A stretch of 64,000 nucleotides of DNA from Chinchilla lanigera. Its lineage: Eukaryota > Chordata > Mammalia > Rodentia > Chinchillidae. Both the position numbers and the translations under genes were made by a program. Numbering within the stretch: the stretch's first letter is position 1; every line of letters starts with the position of its first letter. Location: NCBI RefSeq assembly GCF_000276665.1, contig NW_004955466.1, positions 12,949,794-13,013,793 of the forward strand. The letters are read 5' to 3'. The notes beneath the pieces were generated by a model, which was given only the letters and a program-made list of their open reading frames with translations, was not told where the DNA came from and made no database searches. Below, piece after piece: positions 56,641 through 64,000 of this stretch.

Positions 56641-58330
56641 ATTTAACTTTTTAAAAGAATGGATGAATATTAGTAAAACCATTCTAACTTGTCAGAAATA
56701 GATAATTGAGGAGAAAAAAATATAATATAAGCCCATGTTTAAAAGAAAAAATAGAACATAAGGGACTAAGCTGGAAGCAAGTGTCGTTTTTCCAATTTCT
56801 GTTTCATTGTCTAGGAGCCAGTCTTAATGGGTTTTGGTATCGCTTGTTAGATAATTTCTTTGTATGTGAGCAAGTGTATCCATTTTACATTTATGGTGTA
56901 CCATGTGTATTATGCAACTTGTACTTTTGAGTTAGACCTCTTAATATATGTCTCACTTTTAAAAATTAAGGTATAATTGACAGATCAAAAGTATACATAT
57001 TCACAGTATGTATATACCATTGTTTTTAATGACTGTAGAGCATTTTACTCTATGGAGGTACCCTGAATCATTTAATCTGCCCTGTCTTGAAGGCTCCCAT
57101 ATTTAGCTTTTGGCTGCTTAATAATGTTCCTCAGAACTCAGAATATTAACCTCAGTCAAATCTGCCAGCATGGTAAAGGAGTAGGAATAATAACTTAAAC
57201 CAGGGCTTTTTGTGTTACTTTGTTTAGAACAAGTTCTTTAAGAGAGTCTCTTTTGTGTCTAATCTTCTTGAATTAACCAATAAGCAATTAGTATTCACAC
57301 CTGATTATTTAGAAAATTACAGAGTTGGGTGGAGAGGATACGCTGAATAACATCAGCTTCTTTTTCTTTTTGTTTTTGATGACTGTGGAAAGACTTTTTA
57401 TTTTGTTTAGGTTTCGACCTGGGCCTCAGTCGGGAATTAAAATGCAACAAAGATTTTTTCTTAACCTCCTGTTTAGCTCTTGTAGTGTCACAATTATTTG
57501 TTTAGCTCTATGGATAACTTTGGAGTGGAATCACTAAGGAGAAAAATGCTTCTTTTTGTAGTTGCTGTTATTTTTATTTTCATTGATTTTTTTTTTTTTT
57601 TTTTCTTCAATGAAGAGAGTTAGTCATCGATTGATCCACTGGCACATATACTCTTGGAGCATGCGCACTAGCTCACGTAGCTTGCCTTTGCCCTTACACC
57701 ACTCTCAAAGTCTAGGCATTATTTTTACAGTGTTTTGTACAGGGAAGGTAGTTTTGAAATGCATATTAATAGGAAAACAACCTTTGTTGTTTACAGATCC
57801 TTCAGGTTTTTACTTTCTCAAGACTCCGCCTTTGTGTGGCTTCCTCATGTTTGGAAATTGCATCAGTACATAGTTCTTCCTAGGTCATCTGGAATTTCTG
57901 GAAGTCACTTGGAATTCAGACAAGAAAGACATTAACATCAACATTAACAATCAGGACAGAGTTGTCCTGCCTTAAGCATTTCCCCAAAGCTTGAGGGTCC
58001 CATCCTGTTGACTGATACTGGCATTCAGATGTGATCACTGACCTCTGAGCTATGCATAGTTATATTCTAGTAGTTTGTTACAATTGCATAAAAATGCATT
58101 GCTTTTTTTCAGTGGACATTTTCTTCCAAAATGATGGAGACTTTATCTCACTGGGGCTGCTAATCATTTTGTAGTTCTCCAAACAATTGATTTCCTTTTT
58201 AAGTGTCTTCAGGGAATATTTGAATTGAAAGGCATAGCCAGAAGTAATTATTCTTATCTCAGAGAGCTATTACCAACATTCAGAACAAAATTTCTTGAAA
58301 TTCCTTGATAAGACCATTGTGTAAGACCAG
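56641..58330. other. Unique intronic sequence with an old L1 tail
   Basis: 'aaaattaaggtataattgacagatcaaaagtatacat' (about 56958-57010) is an old L1 3'-end motif. The rest is unassigned. Open frames at 57325-57935 show no domain. Confidence 0.4.
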
Positions 58331-58726
58331 CTGTTATGATTTATGTCTAGATGTCCCCCAAAGCCTCATGCACTCATACGTGGGGCTTTTGGAAATGATT
58401 GGATCATGGGGTGTGATACTCATCAGTGTGGATAAATCCACTGACATGCTTATAGCTAAATGTGATTGGAGAGGTGAAACTTCCTTGGAGGAAGTGGGTC
58501 ACTGGGGGTGTGGCCTAGAAGGGTCTATCTCCTTCTTCCTTCATCTGTCTGTCTATATCCTGCTGCCAGGACATGAGCAAACCTCCTTTGCCATGTTACC
58601 TTGCCATGGCGCCAGCTGGCTGTGGACTAAAACTGCTACAAACTGTGAAGCAGAATAAACCTGTCCTCCTTAGAGTTACAGGTATCAGGTATTGTGTCTC
58701 GGCAATGAGAAAGTAACTAAGGCACT
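58331..58726 (+). mobile_element. ERVL-MaLR solo LTR
   Basis: 'tatgatttatgtctagatgtcccccaaagcc' to 'gtggactaaaactgctacaaactgtgaagcagaataaacctg...caggtattgtgtctcggcaatgagaaagtaactaaggcac'. A near-complete MaLR LTR including its AATAAA signal, same family group as 21993. Confidence 0.9.
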
Positions 58727-59097
58727 ATCTCTTACCCCTTATAAATTCATATGATTGTCATTTTCATTTTGTTCTCTGGACAGTGTGGTGACTCTTCCTG
58801 ACTGATAAAGAAGATCTCGTACATTTCACTCACTAAAGATAGAACTTCAGGAGCATGTACTGGAGAATATTGCTGGAAGTCAACTTTAAAGTTGCTGCAG
58901 CCAAACATTCAGTTGCCAAGTAAGTAGGATTTAATGTGAATTAGATATACTTTTTAAAAAATATCTGAAAATGAAGTTTTGAAAATTGCACTGAATTCAT
59001 TTCTATAAAAATGTATATTTTAATTCTGTTGCATCTTAAAAACACGACATTCATGAAGGAGCATACTGAAGCCCCTTATTCTGGGGTATATTTGTGA
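58727..59097. other. Unique sequence with an exon-like stretch
   Basis: ATG at 58855 opens 21 codons to a consensus donor (ccaa|gtaagt at 58920), with pyrimidine-rich acceptor-like sequence upstream (ttttgttctctggacag, ending 58785). Not called a gene; see findings. Confidence 0.3.
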
Positions 59098-62000
59098 TGC
59101 TCTCAGGATTTTTTTAAAATTAATTTTATCAGTACATTGTAGATATACATAATAACATTCATCATATGGAATTTGTAGCTCTACATGATATATCATGATT
59201 CTTCTTTTGTTCTCCTTTCCGTCTCCTACCTTCAACCCCTCTTTCTTGCCTTATTTATGAAAGCTTTGTTTCCATTTTTTCTTTCTATCCTTTTTCCTTT
59301 TCCCTTCCTTCCTTTCCCCTCTCCACTCCCTTGTTTCCCCCTTGTTCCCTTTACCATTTGAACATTTTCTTCCTATTTCACAATACCTATTATGCATTTC
59401 ATAATATTATTATTCATATCTATTGTGCAGTCTCTATTATGCTTATCTTTTACCTATTATGCACCAACATGCATAATAGATATTACATACACTTTCAGTT
59501 TCTCATACCAGAGAAACCACTCAATATTTGAACATGTGTGTCTCATTTATTTCACTTATGAGTATGGTCTCAGGGTGCATCCATTTATCTACAGATGTCT
59601 CAAGTTTATCCTTCTTTATGGCAGAGTAGTACTCCATTGTATAACAGAACCACTTCTTTTTTATCCGTTCATCAGTTGATGGGCATTTGGGCTATTTTCA
59701 AGATTTAGCTATTAGAAATTGTGCTGCTGTAAACATAGATGTACATACACAATTGTGGTATGATGCTTTTAATTCTTTCAGGGAGATACGAAGAAGGGGA
59801 ATAGTTGTGTCAAATGGAACCTCCAATTTTAGGTTTTTGAGGAATTTCCACCTGATTTTCACAGTGGTTGCACTAGTCTACACTCCCTCCAACAATATAG
59901 AAGAGTTCCTTTCTCTCCACAGCTCCTCCAGCATTTGTTATTGATGCATTTCCTGATTATAGCCATTCTTTCTGGGGTGAGATGGAATCTCAGCATTGTT
60001 TTAGTTACCAGTGATGTTGAACATTTTTCATATATTTGTTTGCCATTTCTACTTCATTTGTGATGTATCTATTCACTTCACATGTTCATTTTGGATTAGA
60101 TCTTTAAATTTAGTGGGTCTGACTTTTTTGAGTTCTTTATATATTTGAGATATTAGTCCTTTGTCTGAGGAACAGCTGGCAAAAAATTTTTCCTGCTCTG
60201 TGGGTCATCTCTTCACTCTGTTGGTGATTTCTTTTGCCATGTAAAACCTTTTTAATAAGATGAGCTTCCAGTTGTTCATTCTTAGTGATATTTCCTGTGT
60301 GATTGGGGTTTTGTTCAAAAAGTGTTTGTTTATACTTATATCTTCAAGAGTTCTCCCTATTCTATCTTCTAACAAATTTAGTGTTTCTGTTTTATTTTAA
60401 TTTAATATATATGTATTTATTTATTTATTTATTTTCTTCCTTTTTGAGTCAGGGTTTTACTATGCAGTTTAGGCTGGACTTGAACTCACTTTGTAGCCCA
60501 GGTTGGCCTCAAACTCACAGCCTCCCACGTGCTGGGATTACAGGTGTATGCCACCAAGCCTGGCCTAGTGTTTTTGTTTTAACATTTAGAACTTCAATCC
60601 ATTTTGACTTAATTTAGTAGATAGTGAGAGGCATGGGTTTAGTTTTAGTCTTCGGCATGTGGAAAGCCAGTTTTTCCAGCATCATTTATTGAAGAGGCTT
60701 TCTTGTCAAAGATAAGGTGGCTGAATGTGTTTGGAGTTGTTTCTGCATCTTCTAGGCTATGCCACTGATCCTCAGGTCTGTTTATTTTTGCCAGTATCAT
60801 AGTGTTTTTATCACCATCGCTTTGTAGTATAATTTGGTCTGGGCTTGTAGTGCCCCCTGCCTTACCTTTGTTGCCCAGAAATGCCTATGCTGTTCTTGGT
60901 CACTTCTGGTTCCAAATGAATTTTAGGATTGTTTTCTGTAGTTCTGTGAGGAATACTGTTGGTATTCTGATTGGGATTGCATTGAGTCTGTATAGCAATT
61001 TTGGAAGTATGGCCATTTTCACTATATTGGTTTTTTCTACCCAAGAACGAGGGACATCCTTCCACTTTCTGATAACCTCTTTGCTCTCCTTTTTCAAAGT
61101 ACTGTAGTTTTCAATGTAAAGATCTTTTACTTCCTTTGTGGATTACTGAGTACTTTTTTTTAATGCTACTGTGAAAGGTGTGGTTTCCCTAACTTCTCTC
61201 TCAGTAAGTTTACTCTTTGTTTATGGAAAGGCTATTGATGTTTTTGAGTGTTGATTCTGTATCCAGCTGTGCTACTGCATTTGGCTATTAAGTCTACAAG
61301 TCTTTTGGTGGAGTTTTTGGGATCTTCTGTGTAGAGTATCATGTCATCCACAAATAATGATAATTTAACCTCTTTTCTCTCCTTATTTCTTTTTTTCTTT
61401 TTCTCTCTTGTCTAATTACTATGGCTAATGTTTCCAGAACTATATTGAATAAGAGTGGTGATAGGAACATCCTTATCTTGTTACTGATTTTAGTGAGATT
61501 TAGTGTGATTTTAGCTTTCAGTTTTTGAGCATTTAGTATGATGTTGGCTGTTTTGTCATAGATGGCCTTTATCAGATTGACATAAAGACTATCTGCTTCA
61601 AACTTATGTGGTATTTTCATTAGTGGCATTATATCTCGAAATATCTTGTAGAATTCAACAGTGAATCCACCAGGACATGGGATTTTCTTTGTTGGTAAGT
61701 TTTAATTATATCTTCAGTTTCATTGACTGATATCAGGTTATTTAGTATCTTTATATCGTCTTGATTCAACTTTGGTAATTCATAGGTATCTAGGAATCTG
61801 CCCATTTGTTCTGTTTTTCTATCTTATTAGAATACAGGTTCTCAACATGAATATTAATGGTCTTTTCGATTTCTGGAGAATTTGTTGTGATTTTTATCCT
61901 TTTCATTTCTAATTTCATGGATGTGACTCTTTTTGATAAGGTTGGCTAAGGGTTTGTCCATTTTATTTAATCTTTCAAAGAACCAACTCTTAGATTCATT

Positions 62001-62137
62001 GATTCATTGATTCTTTGTATTGTTTTTTAGTCTCAATTGCATTGATTTCTGCTCTAATTTTTATAATTTCCTCTCTATTAAGAGTTTTGGGCTCAACTTG
62101 CTCTTCTTTTTCTAGAAGCTTGTGCTCTCAGGATTTT
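59098..62137 (-). mobile_element. L1 LINE, 5'-truncated, 3 kb, minus strand
   Basis: A TSD tgctctcaggatttt occurs at 59098-59112 and 62123-62137. Reversed 3' UTR (59113 to about 59590) is followed by ORF2. Minus-strand frames show typical ORF2p stretches, including [11 protein letters not shown] and ILKFIWNQK (60900-61097) and LSPLLFNIVLE (within 61339-61629). The RT catalytic box reads F-V-D-D near 61340-61350 instead of the usual F-A-D-D. Frameshifts and stops, plus a nested B1 at 60395-60565, make it inactive. Confidence 0.95.
60395..60565 (-). repeat. B1 quasi-dimer SINE nested in L1
   Basis: 'tttttgagtcagggttttactatgcagtttaggctggacttgaactcactttgtagcccaggttggcctc ... gtgctgggattacaggtgtatgccacc'. 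A TSD tagtgttt(c/t)tgtttta occurs at 60379-60394 and 60566-60581. Confidence 0.94.
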
Positions 62138-62340
62138 GATCTATAATAGAACTAAAACAGAAAAAGACTCAAAAGGAAAAATAATATTGTAATAGAATTT
62201 GCCATGTTCTCTTTTCACTAGACCTGGGGCCATTTGAAGAACTTTCAGCATTGACTTTTGTCAGCCAGATATTCTCCATAAATTGCCTGTTGGGGTATGC
62301 AAAATTCAAAAGAAAACATTGTTTAAAAGTTTATTGCATA

Positions 62341-62547
62341 GCTAAGGATGCTGGTGCATGCATGTAATTTTAGCAGTAAGGGAGACTGAGGCAGGAGGAT
62401 CATAAGTTCAAGCCCTGCCTGACCAACTTAGTAAGACCTTATCTCAGTTTAAACACACACACACACACCCCCAAAAGACAGCTGAGGACATTGCTTAGTG
62501 GTAGAGTGCTGCTGGGTTCCATCTTCAGTACCACCAGAAAAAAGTTC
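62341..62547 (+). repeat. B1-dID composite SINE
   Basis: B1 part 'gctaaggatgctggtgcatgcatgtaattttagc...gagactgaggcaggaggatcataagttcaagccctgcctgacc', a (ca)n linker, then ID part 'gctgaggacattgcttagtggtagagtgctgctgggttccatcttcagtacc'. Confidence 0.86.
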
Positions 62548-63237
62548 GTTACATTATCATCCATATAACTAGTGTCTAGAATCTTGTGCAGATTCTCCCA
62601 TTTCAATTTCATCAAGATTGTATCTAACATTACTTTGGAGTTTTTAGCTTTGTTGAGTGACAGATAAGCTTTTAAATGGACCACTGTAATGGATCTAGAT
62701 ATCAACATGTTAATAATAGTGAAGCATTAAGTTTTAGGCAAGTTGTAAAGGGGACAACGTAATAGTTAATGAGTTATTCAGGTATATAGAGTGTTAATGA
62801 GGCTGTTGAGAATGCTTACTGTCTAGTTTTGGTAGTTTACACACACCTGCATCAGGCACTTGGGAAAATTCCTTAGTCACTTTAAACTTTCTATAGCCTT
62901 TGCAGAGACAAACTCAGACACATAGGGAAGTAATAGTCACCATTTATTGGGCATTTTCCATTTGCGAAGCACTTGGGTAAATATTTTAACTATTTTAATT
63001 GTTGCTACTTTGAGCAGTTCTAGAATGATGTCTGTGTGTACACACACATAAAAAAGGGTTTGGGACAGTTGAATATCTAAAAAATACGTGTATTGCTACA
63101 AATATAGTTTGTTTTCAGCCTTAACATAAATGGTGGTATATATATGTATTGTTGTGTTACTTGACTTCTATCAATCTGTCTTTTTTCTCTGAACATATTA
63201 GATGTTCCCGTGTCAGGACCCATGGACTTCAGACATT
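62548..63237. other. Unique intronic sequence
   Basis: A possible reversed MIR remnant lies at 62930-63000 (caccatttattgggcattttcc...gaagcacttggg). No exon recognised. Confidence 0.35.
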
Positions 63238-63252
63238 CTCTGTAACCCCTGG

Positions 63253-63392
63253 TTTTTTTTTTTTGTTTGTTTGTTTTTGGTTTTTTTTGTTTGTTTTTTT
63301 TTTTTCCGGTTTTTTCCCGGTACCGGGAATTGAACTCACGACCTTGTGCTTGCCAGGAAGGCACTGTGCCGCTGAGCTAAATCCCCAGCCCC
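63253..63392 (-). repeat. ID SINE, young, long tail
   Basis: A T/G-interrupted tail of about 60 bases, then 'cccggtaccgggaattgaactcacgaccttgtgcttgccaggaaggcac...ctgagctaaatccccagcc'. A perfect 15-bp TSD ctctgtaacccctgg occurs at 63238-63252 and 63393-63407. Confidence 0.96.
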
Positions 63393-63407
63393 CTCTGTAA
63401 CCCCTGG

Positions 63408-63888
63408 GTGTAGGGTTTTTAAGCACTAGTTCCCAAACCTGAATGTGCATCAGACTCACCAGTGGAGCATGGAACAGTACCCGTGACTGGGCCCCATACT
63501 AGGGATTCTAAGTTCTGTGGTACTGGGTACCACCTTGGTAATGGGGCATGGGCGTCCAGAGTTTACTGCAGGACAGTACTGTACTGAGGCACACTTAGAT
63601 GATTCTCTGTTACAAATCATGAGCCCTTTTTCTATGATAAGATAGTAGTGATCTTCCTTATTCATACATCTCTGTGCCTATGTATGAATATATCTGTAGG
63701 TTAGCTTCTTAGATACAGAATCTGAGAATTCATAGATGTGGATGCAAGGGCCAGTGCATTAAAAGAGAGATCGTCAGATTGTCCTCCTGTGAGGTCGACG
63801 GATTGACTTTCCCATCCACTTGTTATTGGGTTGTCTATGAGGAGTTAGGGTTTCCTGGGTCATCTGCCCGGTCTCTAGTCCTGCCCAC
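63408..63888. other. Unique sequence
   Basis: No element or exon recognised. Confidence 0.35.
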
Positions 63889-64000
63889 CCTTCCTCCCTC
63901 CTTCCCTCCCTTTCTTGCTTCCCTTCTTCTTTCTTTTTCCTCTGTCCCCTCCCCTCCCCTCCCTTCCCCTCCTTTCCTTTCCCTTCCCCTCCCTTCCCCT
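63889..64000. repeat. Polypyrimidine tract (CCTTCC/CCCCT), cut by window end
   Basis: An almost pure C/T stretch continues past the right edge. Confidence 0.95.

Noticed and set aside
60862..61629. Protein-coding gene on the minus strand
   Set aside because: The frames are pieces of L1 ORF2 broken by frameshifts inside a TSD-bounded L1.
1..64000. CRISPR array, operon or prokaryotic system
   Set aside because: No spaced palindromic repeats of that kind; composition, SINEs, LINEs and the spliced CpG-island promoter are all mammalian.

Overview
This is a mammalian nuclear window, almost certainly from a rodent. Throughout it carries tRNA-Ala-derived ID SINEs, B1/7SL SINEs (several with a quasi-dimeric left arm), B1-dID composite SINEs and L1 with rodent-style 3' ends, on top of older mammalian repeats (MIR, L2, ERVL-MaLR/MLT1 LTRs, MER5A/hAT). 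The B1-dID composites, and an ID type ending in 'cccggtacc', argue against mouse or rat. They fit a squirrel-, dormouse- or beaver/kangaroo-rat-related lineage, but I cannot fix the species. There are no bacterial or viral genes. Long open frames in the GC-rich part or inside repeats are not treated as genes.

Layout. Positions 1-4050 are AT-rich, without a recognisable gene, holding one ID and one MIR. Positions 4055-5570 are a strong CpG island with GC boxes, two good matches to the ZNF143/THAP11 'SBS' motif in opposite orientations, ETS- and NRF1-like sites, and a 20-bp minisatellite. Just inside the island is the only well-supported gene start: a plus-strand first exon with ATG at 4894 and a splice donor at 4911. 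From there to the right edge the window looks like intron, densely filled with repeats.

One downstream stretch (52626-52713) has an acceptor and a donor and keeps the exon-1 frame open for 35 codons. The product starts MRGLLSRRQF and resembles a basic mitochondrial presequence. I offer it as a candidate exon 2 without naming the gene; if it is right, intron 1 is about 47.7 kb.

Insertion history. Several ID copies have perfect 14-17 bp target-site duplications (TSDs) and are young. Two L1s on the minus strand have clear TSDs: 8942-10159 with a nested ID, and 59098-62137 with a nested B1. Three oligo(T)-flanked, TSD-bounded inserts (10863-11024, 35202-35580, 55881-55982) look like 5'-truncated copies of a retroposon I do not recognise. 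At 33.5-36.1 kb, two 220-bp LTR-like direct repeats bracket a decayed retroviral RT fragment and a 300-bp polypyrimidine tract. Tandem duplications of several sizes occur (20/60, 40, 96 and about 145 bp units), and an L1 landed inside one duplicated unit.

I found no convincing undescribed biological system. The best leads are the possible new retroposon family, the 60-bp higher-order CTCGCGAG minisatellite in the CpG island, the overlapping uORF pair in the 5' leader, and the exon-2 candidate.
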